NCBI RefSeq assembly: GCF_003479805.1
Contig: NZ_QUHV01000003.1
Location: 27,174-91,173, forward strand
DNA from: Collinsella sp. AF08-23
Lineage (GTDB): Bacteria > Actinomycetota > Coriobacteriia > Coriobacteriales > Coriobacteriaceae
DNA: 64,000 nt
Direction: 5' to 3'
The translations under genes were made by a program, and so were the position numbers. The first letter of the stretch is position 1. Each line of letters opens with the position of its first letter. The notes beneath the pieces were generated by a model. That model worked only from the letters and a program-made list of their open reading frames with translations. It was not told the DNA's origin and ran no database searches. Positions 9,475-17,487 of the stretch are shown piece by piece.

Positions 9475-10575
9475 GTGGATCTGCTGCTGCATTTCTTTGA
9501 GCATGCGCTCGAGGACACCCTCGCGCTCGTGCCGTTCCTGTTTGTGACCTACATCGCGCTCGAAGCGCTCGAACATGCCGCGGGTGCCCGCGCGAACGCG
9601 GTTGTGCGCCGAGCGGGCGCTGCCGGACCGGTTGTCGGCGCACTGCTGGGCGTGGTCCCGCAGTGTGGCTTCTCGGCCATGGCGGCTACACTCTACGCTG
9701 GACGCGTGGTGACGCTCGGTACGCTCGTGGCGGTGTTTCTCTCCACGTCCGACGAGATGCTGCCCATGTTGGTTGCCGAGCAGGTCGAGGCGGGTTTGCT
9801 GTTTCGCGTGCTGGGGCTGAAGGTTCTGGTCGCGCTCATCACGGGCGTGGTGGCGGACCTCGCCATCCGCGCGCTGCGCAGGAATGCTCGCGTGCACGCG
9901 TTCTTGCGTCGCACGGTGCTCTCCGTTCGCCGCGATGGCATGGAGGCCGATGTGGTGGATCAGATGGCCGAGGGCGGGGAGACCGCCGAGCACATCTGCT
10001 GTCTGTGCGAACAGGACCATTGTGGCTGCGGGCATCGTCACGTGCATACGCATGGGGGCGAGCACGGCCACGAGCACGGTCATGACCACGGTCACGAGCA
10101 CGCCGACGGACATGTTTCGGGTTGTGACCATGATCACGGCCACGGTCATGACCATGGTCATGCCGGTGGACGCTTCGGAATCGTCGGGTCAATCGTGATG
10201 AGCGCCGTCTCGCACACCGTGCAGGTGAGCCTCTTCATCTTCCTGGTAACGTTCGCGCTGGTGCTCGTCCTGGAAACGGTGGGTGAGGACGCTTTGGCCG
10301 CGTTCCTTTCGGGCAATCGGCTGCTCGCGGTATTCGCCTCCGCGCTGGTGGGCCTGGTGCCCAACTGCTCGGCGAGCGTGGTGATCACGCAGCTCTACCT
10401 GGAGGGCGTGCTGGGCTTCGCGCCCCTCATGGCCGGCCTGCTCGCGTCCGCCGGCGTTGGGTACCTCGTGCTGTTCCGCACCAATCGCCATCCGCGCGAG
10501 AATACCGTGATCGTGGCCGGGCTGTTCTTGGTCGCATGCGTTTGGGGCCTGGTGTTCGCAGCGCTGGGGCTGTAG
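9475..10575 (+). CDS. ArsP_2-type metal transporter (putative Mn/heavy-metal exporter) with His-rich loop
   Basis: 366 residues with about ten membrane helices in two halves. Each half carries a repeat motif, VPQCGFSAMAATLYAG and VPNCSASVVITQLYLEG, typical of the putative manganese/arsenic exporter family (PF11449). A cytoplasmic loop at about residues 175-235 is extremely rich in histidine (HGHEHGHDHGHEH and similar) with several cysteines, suggesting metal binding. The start is GTG, after GAGGAG at about 5-8 bases. No regulator is adjacent and I could not identify a riboswitch in the 165-bp leader. The transported metal is not determined by sequence. Confidence 0.8.
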   Translation: MDLLLHFFEHALEDTLALVPFLFVTYIALEALEHAAGARANAVVRRAGAAGPVVGALLGVVPQCGFSAMAATLYAGRVVTLGTLVAVFLSTSDEMLPMLVAEQVEAGLLFRVLGLKVLVALITGVVADLAIRALRRNARVHAFLRRTVLSVRRDGMEADVVDQMAEGGETAEHICCLCEQDHCGCGHRHVHTHGGEHGHEHGHDHGHEHADGHVSGCDHDHGHGHDHGHAGGRFGIVGSIVMSAVSHTVQVSLFIFLVTFALVLVLETVGEDALAAFLSGNRLLAVFASALVGLVPNCSASVVITQLYLEGVLGFAPLMAGLLASAGVGYLVLFRTNRHPRENTVIVAGLFLVACVWGLVFAALGL

Positions 10576-10581
10576 CGCGAT

Positions 10582-11094
10582 TTAGTTGTCGAGCGCCTCG
10601 CGCAGGAGCTGGGCGAGGTTGCGCTGGAAACGCTCGCGGTCGTCGTCGGTGAAGGCGGCCGGCCCCTGCGTGCGCCCGCCCGCGCGGCGGACCTTCTTCT
10701 CCTCGTGACGGATGAACAGCTGCATGTCGATGGTCGCCTTGTTGTAGACATGGCCACGCACCCCGATGGCCGTGGCTCCGCGGCCGAGCACCATGCTCGC
10801 GAGGCCGATGTCCTGCGTTACGACCACGTCGCCGGGCTGCAGGCGCTCGATGATGGCGAAGTCCGCGCTGTCGGCGCCGCAGGAGACGTCGAGCGTTTCC
10901 GCCCAAAAGCCCGGATGCGAGGTGTCGCGCCCACGGGCGTGCTCGGCGTCGCGCGGGTCGTCGCGCCGTATGCGCCGAGCGAGGTTTTGCGTGGAGTTAC
11001 CGGCGATCAGCACGGGGACGCGTGCCGAGCGCGCGCAGGCGAGGGCCTCACGGGTGACCGGGCACGCATCGGCGTCGATGATGAGGGTGGGCAT
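10582..11094 (-). CDS. YaiI/YqxD family protein (UPF0178, PIN-like)
   Basis: 170 residues starting MPTLIIDADACP, with GNSTQNLARR and VVTQDIGLASMVLGRGA; these are the conserved blocks of the UPF0178 (YaiI/YqxD) family, which has a PIN-like nuclease fold with conserved acidic residues. Cellular role unknown. Its stop is only 6 bases from the end of the convergent metal transporter gene. Confidence 0.9.
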   Translation of the reverse strand: MPTLIIDADACPVTREALACARSARVPVLIAGNSTQNLARRIRRDDPRDAEHARGRDTSHPGFWAETLDVSCGADSADFAIIERLQPGDVVVTQDIGLASMVLGRGATAIGVRGHVYNKATIDMQLFIRHEEKKVRRAGGRTQGPAAFTDDDRERFQRNLAQLLREALDN

Positions 11095-11283
11095 GGAGGG
11101 TCCAGTTTCTCGAGGGTCATTCGGTTTATTCGAAGATTACGGTGCGTGGGCGTGGCTGGCGACCGATGGGCCTGGCATTGATCCCTTGGCCTCCGTTGAC
11201 ATATTAAAATGGCTGCTCGCCGATTACATTGAAGCTTGAGGGTTTTTTGTCTGCACGGAATAGTATGGTGTACCTCGAGGACG

Positions 11284-11405
11284 AAAAAGGGCCCTCGATG
11301 AGGGCCCTGGCAAGTCAAACTGCCGCCTACGCGGCGCCGAAGGCATTTTTGGCAAAGCCGTATTTTGACTCGCAGTGTCGTCCTGACTGGTAATCAAGAC
11401 GTGCT
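11284..11405 (-). ncRNA. tracrRNA of the type II-A CRISPR system
   Basis: The anti-repeat (11363-11400) is a near copy of the CRISPR repeat: on the + strand it shares GCAGTGTCGT, then CTGACTGGTAATC, so the minus-strand transcript can pair with pre-crRNA. After it, on the minus strand, come two or more hairpins and a terminator stem AGGGCCCTC/GAGGGCCCT followed by TTTTT (11284-11288). A possible extended -10 (TGCTACAGT, minus strand, around 11408-11416) lies inside the cas9 leader. The RNA is divergent from cas9. Exact ends are estimated. Confidence 0.9.
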
Positions 11406-11430
11406 TACTGTAGCACAGATTGGGGACAAG

Positions 11431-14400
11431 ATGAAACTGCGCAATATTCAAGGTGACTACAACATTGGTCTTGACCTTGGAACCGGCTCTGTGGGGTGGG
11501 CGGTTACCGGTGTAGATGGCGAGCTTCTCACGCAGAACGGTAGGCCGACGTTGGGAAGTCGCGTTTTCCCTTCGGGCGAAACTGCTGCGGACGCTCGGCT
11601 CAAGCGCGGTCAGCGCCGTAGGTATGAGCGTCGTCGTTGGCGTCTGGATTTGCTGCAGCGCTTTTTCGAGAATGATATGGCTGATGTAGATCGGACTTTC
11701 TTTATCCGCCTTAAACAGGCTCGCCTCTTGCGTGAAGATAGAGATGAGTCGTGTCGCGATTACCACAGCCCTCTCTTTCTCACCGTTGATGCGGAGAGAG
11801 ACTATTACAAACGCTTCCCCACAATTTACCACCTTCGTGTCTGGCTGATGACCACCGAGAAAAAGGCCGACCTGCGGGAGATTTATCTCGCGCTGCACAA
11901 CATCGTCAAGCATCGAGGCAATTTCCTCCACCAAGACAATCCCAGCTTGAGCGCATCTGCTGCCAACATGGAAGATTCTGTTGAGCAGCTGTGTCTTGCG
12001 CTGGAGGATCGATGCATCACCCTGGACATTCCTTGCTCTTGCGATGCGGCTTCTATCCAGCGGGTGCTCGAGGATTCGTCTCTCTCCCGCGCGGAGAAGT
12101 CGGAGTCGGTTGGCAAGCTGTTCGGCCTTGATAAGGACGCCCAGAAGACGATGGGGAGGGGCATCTCTCGCGCGATTGTGGGCTATAAGGTTGATTTTGC
12201 AGCCGTGCTCGGATGCGAGTTCGAGGACTCGTCTTTCACCCTTTCCGACGATGAGAAGGTAGATGCTGCCCTTGCGGCAATTCCCGACGTTGCCATGAGC
12301 TTGTTCGATGCGATTCGAGAGGTATATTCTGCATATGTGCTTTTGGGCATCTTGAGTTCCGGAAATGGTGCCCCTATCTCCTCGGGTTCTCTTTCATCTG
12401 TTTCTGGTAGAACGATTTCCTTTTGCAAGGTTCGGGAGTATGAGGTGTATAGAGCCGACCTCGCCCTGCTGAAGTCTCTTGTGCGTACGTATGCGCCCAG
12501 CCAGTATGACGCCTTCTTCCGTGGTGAGCTGATTCCGGGCACTTGCAACTATGACCCGACAAAGGCCAAGGGCTATACGCGTTACGACTTGGTTCATAAG
12601 GTTGCATATGCTGACTTCTTTAAAGAGGTCAAGAGCCTTCTCGATAAGACCGATGCCGTAACGGACGAACGTTATAAGGACATGCTGGGCCGCTTTGAGG
12701 AGGAGCGCTTCCTGCGGAGGCTCAAAACGAGCGATAACGGCAGCATCCCGTATCAACTCCATCTGGAGGAGATGGACGCGATTCTCAAGAATCAAGGCAA
12801 GTATTATCCGTTCCTGCTCGAGAACCTAGACAAAATCGAGTCGCTTGTCAGCTTCAGGATTCCATATTACTTGGGGCCTTTGACACAGAAAAACGCTGCT
12901 CTCGATCACCATGGCAATCCACGTTTTGCCTGGGCAACTCGTAAGCCCGGTATGGAGGACGAGCCTGTGTATCCCTGGAATTGGGAGGAGGTTATCGACA
13001 AGGGTCATGCGGCGCATACGTTTATCCAGCGCATGACGAGCGATTGCACCTACTTGATAGGGGAGGGCGTTCTTCCTCGCAATTCTCTTTTGTATGAGGA
13101 GTTCTGTGTCCTCAATGAGCTTAACGGCGCTCGGTATTCCGTTGATGGCGATGATTGGCGGCGCTTCGACTATGCCGACCGTATGGGTATCATGGATGAC
13201 CTGTTCAGGCAGCGTCGAAGTGTTACGTACAAAATGGTCGAAGATTGGATGCGCGCCAATCGCGGATGGGCCCGTGTTCATGTCCGCGGTGGTCAGGGAG
13301 AGTGTAAATTCGAATCCTCCCTTTCGGCGTACCGTTTCTTTTGCAAAGACGTTTTCAAGACCGACGAACTGTCGCCTTCGATAATTCCTATGGTTGAGAC
13401 CATAATCCTGTGGAGTACCTTATTCGAGGATCGTTCGATTTTGAAAGAGCAGCTCGTCCGCAATTTCTCAGATCGATTGAGCTCCGAACAGATCAAGATT
13501 ATCTGCAAAAAGCGTCTGACGGGCTGGGGCAACCTATCGGAGAAGTTCCTGGCTGAGGTCGAGGCTGAGACGGATTGCGGACCTCGCTCCATCATGGATA
13601 TCCTTCGCGAAGGCAGCCCTGTAGGCGGTGAACAGGGTAGGACCATGGTCCTTATGGAGGTGTTGCATGATGAACGCCTGGGCTTTGAAGATAAAATCGA
13701 AGAAATAAACGCTGAAAGAATCGCTGATGCCGGTCGCCTTGAGGTGGTTGACCTGCCTGGATCTCCTGCGCTGCGCAGGACGGTCAATCAGGCCGTCCGT
13801 GTTGTCGAGGAGATTGTCCATATAGCGGGCAAGCCTCCTGTGAACATCTTTATCGAGAACACGCGTGATGAAGATGCGTCGAAAAAGGGCAAGAGGACGA
13901 AGAGGCGCTACGATACGATAAAAGAGGCTGTTAATGCGTTTAAGAGGGAAAACGCTGATTTGGCGAGAGAATTGAAGGAGTTCAAGCCTGCCGATTTCGA
14001 CGATGAGAGGCTGGCCTTGTATTTCATTCAGGGAGGTAAGAGCCTGTACTCCAAGGCTCCTCTTGACGTGACGAGGCTGTCTGAATATGAAGTCGATCAC
14101 ATCATTCCACAGTCCTACATCAAAGATGATAGCTTTGAAAACAAAGCCCTCGTTCTAAAGAGTGAAAATCAGACCAAGACGAATCGGCTATTGTTGCCTC
14201 AAGGGGTTCGCGTAAAGATGGCGAGCTATTGGCAAGAGCTGCACCGTTGCGGCCTTATAGGTGATAAGAAACTGAGAAACCTCATGTGCTCAGATGTCAG
14301 CGAGCGTCGGGTTAAGGGCTTTATCGCACGTCAGCTTGTTGAAACCTCGCAGATCGTCAAGTTGACGAAGATGATGCTCGAGAATCGCCTGCCTGAGTCG

Positions 14401-15555
14401 AGGCTGGTTCCCATCAAGGCGAGTCTGTCGCATGAGCTGCGCGAGGCCAAGCATTATTACAAGTGCCGTGAGATCAACGATTTTCACCATGCGCACGATG
14501 CACTTCTCGCTGCGGAGATCGGTAGGTTTTTGCTGCTGAGGCATGCTGGAATGTATGACAATCCCATCGGCTATGCGCATGTTGTTAAGGATTTTGTGCG
14601 CGTTCAAGCAGACGAGGCAAAGAGGACGGGCCGCCTGCCTGGATCGGCTGGCTTCATCGTGTCGAGCTTCCTGCATTCGGGTTTCGACAAAGATACGGGC
14701 GAGATCTTCAAGGATACGTGGGACGCCGAGTTCGAATGTGAGCGCATTCGCAAGTATCTCAACTATCGGCAGGTGTACCTGAGCCGTATGCCGGAGGAGA
14801 CATCTGGTGCGTTTTGGGATGCGACTATCTATTCGCCGCGTGGAAAGATGAAACTCTCCCTCCCGCTTAAAGAAGGGCTCGATCCGTCTAAATACGGCGG
14901 CTATTCATCGGAGAAATATGCATATTTCTTCTGCTATTACGCGAAGGATAAGAAGGGCAAGCGACTTATTGACTTTGCTCCAGTTCCGGTGTCTCGCGCT
15001 GCTGGGGGGCAAGTCGATATCGAGGCTTTCGGGCGTGAGGTTGCCGAAGAGAGGGGATATGCGTTCGAGTCTATCGCTCGTGCGAAGATAGCTATCAAGC
15101 AGCTCATTGAAGTTGACGGATGCAGGTTGTTTATCACCGGTGCCGACCAGGTCCGGAGTGCCGTTCCATTGGCCTTTGGCCAGGAAGAGACGCATTTGGT
15201 TGAGAGGCTGCTTTCGGGCGCTCCGGTTGGTCCTCGCGTACGTGATTCCCTGTTCAATCAAATGATGGTCGGTATTAGGAGGTTTGACAGGCGTCTGTAT
15301 GACAACTTGAAGTTGGATGACCGATCGGCTGCGTTTGAGCGGTTGGGGGAAGAAGATAAGGACCTCATCCTGAAAGGGCTTCTTGCGTTGTCCTCTGCTT
15401 CAAACAACATGGCAGACATGCGGCCGATTGGAGGCGCGAAGACTGCAGGCCAGTTGAAAATCGTCTTTAGAAACGTACTGAGCAATCAGGGCATTACGTT
15501 TATCGATCAGTCTGTGACCGGCATGTTTGAGAGGAAAACTTACATTGGGCTTTAG
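11431..15555 (+). CDS. cas9: CRISPR-associated endonuclease Cas9 (type II-A)
   Basis: 1374 residues, similar to S. pyogenes Cas9. RuvC-I has D15 in GLDLGTGSVGWAV; an arginine-rich bridge helix spans about 56-71; RuvC-II has E809 in NIFIENTRDE; the HNH domain has YEVDHIIPQS with H890; RuvC-III has HHAHDA with H1020 and D1023. All catalytic residues are intact. The C terminus ends in a PAM-interacting-type domain (FIDQSVTGMFE). The ATG at 11431 is preceded by GGGGACAAG; an in-frame extension upstream reads into the tracrRNA anti-repeat and is not a likely start. It is followed by cas1, cas2 and csn2. Confidence 0.97.
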   Translation: MKLRNIQGDYNIGLDLGTGSVGWAVTGVDGELLTQNGRPTLGSRVFPSGETAADARLKRGQRRRYERRRWRLDLLQRFFENDMADVDRTFFIRLKQARLLREDRDESCRDYHSPLFLTVDAERDYYKRFPTIYHLRVWLMTTEKKADLREIYLALHNIVKHRGNFLHQDNPSLSASAANMEDSVEQLCLALEDRCITLDIPCSCDAASIQRVLEDSSLSRAEKSESVGKLFGLDKDAQKTMGRGISRAIVGYKVDFAAVLGCEFEDSSFTLSDDEKVDAALAAIPDVAMSLFDAIREVYSAYVLLGILSSGNGAPISSGSLSSVSGRTISFCKVREYEVYRADLALLKSLVRTYAPSQYDAFFRGELIPGTCNYDPTKAKGYTRYDLVHKVAYADFFKEVKSLLDKTDAVTDERYKDMLGRFEEERFLRRLKTSDNGSIPYQLHLEEMDAILKNQGKYYPFLLENLDKIESLVSFRIPYYLGPLTQKNAALDHHGNPRFAWATRKPGMEDEPVYPWNWEEVIDKGHAAHTFIQRMTSDCTYLIGEGVLPRNSLLYEEFCVLNELNGARYSVDGDDWRRFDYADRMGIMDDLFRQRRSVTYKMVEDWMRANRGWARVHVRGGQGECKFESSLSAYRFFCKDVFKTDELSPSIIPMVETIILWSTLFEDRSILKEQLVRNFSDRLSSEQIKIICKKRLTGWGNLSEKFLAEVEAETDCGPRSIMDILREGSPVGGEQGRTMVLMEVLHDERLGFEDKIEEINAERIADAGRLEVVDLPGSPALRRTVNQAVRVVEEIVHIAGKPPVNIFIENTRDEDASKKGKRTKRRYDTIKEAVNAFKRENADLARELKEFKPADFDDERLALYFIQGGKSLYSKAPLDVTRLSEYEVDHIIPQSYIKDDSFENKALVLKSENQTKTNRLLLPQGVRVKMASYWQELHRCGLIGDKKLRNLMCSDVSERRVKGFIARQLVETSQIVKLTKMMLENRLPESRLVPIKASLSHELREAKHYYKCREINDFHHAHDALLAAEIGRFLLLRHAGMYDNPIGYAHVVKDFVRVQADEAKRTGRLPGSAGFIVSSFLHSGFDKDTGEIFKDTWDAEFECERIRKYLNYRQVYLSRMPEETSGAFWDATIYSPRGKMKLSLPLKEGLDPSKYGGYSSEKYAYFFCYYAKDKKGKRLIDFAPVPVSRAAGGQVDIEAFGREVAEERGYAFESIARAKIAIKQLIEVDGCRLFITGADQVRSAVPLAFGQEETHLVERLLSGAPVGPRVRDSLFNQMMVGIRRFDRRLYDNLKLDDRSAAFERLGEEDKDLILKGLLALSSASNNMADMRPIGGAKTAGQLKIVFRNVLSNQGITFIDQSVTGMFERKTYIGL

Positions 15556-16420
15556 GACCATCTTCATAGAGAGCCCTTGCAGGCTCTCATACAAAAGTGG
15601 ATATATGGTCGTACGTAAGGAAGATGATGTTGCGAAGGTCCATTTGTCGGAGATTTCGTCCGTCATACTTCAAACGATGCAGGTATACATCAGCGCCTAT
15701 CTGATGGCGGAGTTGGCCAAGAGCAAGATCTCCCTCGTCTATTCAGACGAGAAGCACAATCCGGTCGGGCAGGCGCTGCCCCTATACGGGGCTCATAACG
15801 TGAGCAAGCGCATACAGGAGCAGCTGGCTTGGGGAGAGCCAATCAAAAAGCGTGTGTGGCAGCGCGTTGTTAGGGAAAAGATTCGACAGCAGGCCGCTGT
15901 TCTGGCCGATCGTGATCTGCCAGAAGCCCGAGTTCTCAAAACGGCCATTGACGAGGTTAGATCAGGTGACACCACCAATCGAGAAGCGCATGCGGCGAGG
16001 GTCTACTTTCAGGCTCTGTTCGGCAAATGGTTCTCCCGCGATATCAATTGTCCGGTGAACGACGCCTTGAATTACGGCTACGCTGTGCTTCTGTCATCGG
16101 TGAATAGGGAGATCGTCTCGCGTGGCTATCTGACTCAATGCGGGATATGCCATCACAGCGAATATAACGAGTTCAATCTAGCCTGTGACTTGATGGAGCC
16201 ATTTAGGCCAATCGTTGATCGAATGGTTGATGAGTGGATCGGGGTTGAGTTCGATGCCGGATCACGTCGAATGCTTGGGGACCTAATGAATACGACAGTG
16301 CTGTATAAGGACGGGGAGTATAGGCTCTCTTCGGTTGTCTCCCTGTTCGTCCAGGATTGCATCAACGCGCTCAACAAGAAGATAGGTGTTGACGAAGTTC
16401 AGAGCTTCGATGTGCGATGA
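15545..16420 (+). CDS. cas1: CRISPR integrase Cas1 (type II-A)
   Basis: With the TTG start at 15545 the protein has 291 residues and begins MGFRTIFIESPCRLSYK, matching the usual N terminus of type II Cas1. GAGAGG lies about 9 bases upstream. It overlaps the end of cas9. An in-frame upstream start at 15527 is possible but would add six residues unusual for the family. Conserved features include HLSEI, LVYSDEKHNP and, in the C-terminal domain, LNYGYAVLLSSVNREI and NLACDLMEPFRP, the Glu/His/Glu metal-site regions. Role: spacer integration with Cas2, Csn2 and Cas9. Confidence 0.95.
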   Translation: MGFRTIFIESPCRLSYKSGYMVVRKEDDVAKVHLSEISSVILQTMQVYISAYLMAELAKSKISLVYSDEKHNPVGQALPLYGAHNVSKRIQEQLAWGEPIKKRVWQRVVREKIRQQAAVLADRDLPEARVLKTAIDEVRSGDTTNREAHAARVYFQALFGKWFSRDINCPVNDALNYGYAVLLSSVNREIVSRGYLTQCGICHHSEYNEFNLACDLMEPFRPIVDRMVDEWIGVEFDAGSRRMLGDLMNTTVLYKDGEYRLSSVVSLFVQDCINALNKKIGVDEVQSFDVR

Positions 16421-16752
16421 GCCCGAAAGGTCGAGTGAGGTACATGCGGTTGCTTGTATTTTTCGATTTGCCGGTCGGCACCGCGGCGCAACGCAAGAGA
16501 TATTCACAGTTTAGAAAGTATCTGGTTAAAGATGGCTTTCTGATGTTGCAGCAGTCGGTGTATTCAAAGCTTGTCGTGAATGAGGCCGCGGCATCGGGGT
16601 CGATAGCCCGCATGAGGAAACATCGTCCTTCGGAGGGACTTGTCCAAGTGCTAAAAGTGACTGAGAAACAGTACGCAACGATGACCTATATAACGGGCAA
16701 TGAGGCGGTTCACGACGAAGTCGACACGATGGAGGAGTTCCTTGTGTTATGA
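16417..16752 (+). CDS. cas2: CRISPR integrase subunit Cas2
   Basis: 111 residues. MRLLVFFDLPVGT at residues 10-22 is the Cas2 ferredoxin-fold strand with the conserved Asp, and LQQSVYSKL and LKVTEKQYATM follow as in type II-A Cas2. The ATG overlaps the cas1 stop (ATGA), and the gene's end overlaps the csn2 start, so translational coupling is likely. Confidence 0.95.
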   Translation: MSPKGRVRYMRLLVFFDLPVGTAAQRKRYSQFRKYLVKDGFLMLQQSVYSKLVVNEAAASGSIARMRKHRPSEGLVQVLKVTEKQYATMTYITGNEAVHDEVDTMEEFLVL

Positions 16753-17432
16753 AGCTGATATTCGCTGGTGCCGACAGACCGATAGATATTGCAAGGGGGC
16801 ACATCAGTACGGTCGAGGTTGAGAATTCCTGCTTGTTCGCGCGCATATGTCGGTCTCTTGTGTCGGATGGAGGAGAGGGCGTCTTCGAGCAGTTCTCCCT
16901 TTGGGATGAAGTCGGTAATGAGGTTGCGCCCTCGCGAGTCCTATTTACGGTCCCCGATCCGCTGCATCTTCCCTGGGATTGCACGGAGCTTTCCGGCAAG
17001 CTGCTTGGGATGATGGAGACGCTTCTCTATGAGGACGAGGAAGCCCGAAGATTATTTGAGGATTACGGCAGCCACTTGAGGGGATTCTCTCAGCGGTTGA
17101 CGCATCAGGTGGAATGCGATTACCGATTCAACGTAGAATGGGATATGCGTCGTTATCTGAAATCGTTTGGTTTTTCGGCAGATAGGGGCGATGACCTTCC
17201 GTACATTGACATGCTGAATATGTTTTTAGATTTTGTCTCGGATGTGCAGCTCGAGAAGGTGCTTGTGTTTGTGAATCTAAAAACTTTTCTGGGCAAAATC
17301 GAGTTTGAACAGTTCCTCGACAGAGTCTTTTTCCATGAAATGCAGGTATTGCTATTGGAAAATAAGGTGTGCGATATAAGCTATAGTCATGAGAGCAAGA
17401 TGCGTATTGACCAGCACTTTCTCGAGATATAA
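16749..17432 (+). CDS. csn2: CRISPR adaptation protein Csn2
   Basis: 227 residues, the normal length. It marks the system as subtype II-A. Csn2 forms a tetrameric ring that binds DNA ends during spacer acquisition. Conserved-looking segments are FSLWDEVGNEV, LLYEDEEARRLFEDYG and VLVFVNLKTFL near residues 175-185. The first codon overlaps the cas2 stop. The CRISPR array begins 55 bp after its stop. Confidence 0.92.
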   Translation: MKLIFAGADRPIDIARGHISTVEVENSCLFARICRSLVSDGGEGVFEQFSLWDEVGNEVAPSRVLFTVPDPLHLPWDCTELSGKLLGMMETLLYEDEEARRLFEDYGSHLRGFSQRLTHQVECDYRFNVEWDMRRYLKSFGFSADRGDDLPYIDMLNMFLDFVSDVQLEKVLVFVNLKTFLGKIEFEQFLDRVFFHEMQVLLLENKVCDISYSHESKMRIDQHFLEI

Positions 17433-17487
17433 CGACACGAATTGTCAGGACGTCCGTCCTCTTTGCAGGGAGGAATTTGCTTCAATG
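17433..17487 (+). promoter_or_regulatory. CRISPR leader region
   Basis: Only 55 bp separate csn2 from the first repeat, ending GGAATTTGCTTCAATG. In type II-A systems the bases touching the first repeat direct spacer insertion. I see no clear -10/-35 pair here, so the array may be read from a promoter inside csn2 or from the cas operon. Confidence 0.6.

Noticed and set aside
11363..11400. Isolated degenerate CRISPR repeat before cas9
   Set aside because: Better explained as the tracrRNA anti-repeat, since hairpins and a terminator follow on the minus strand.
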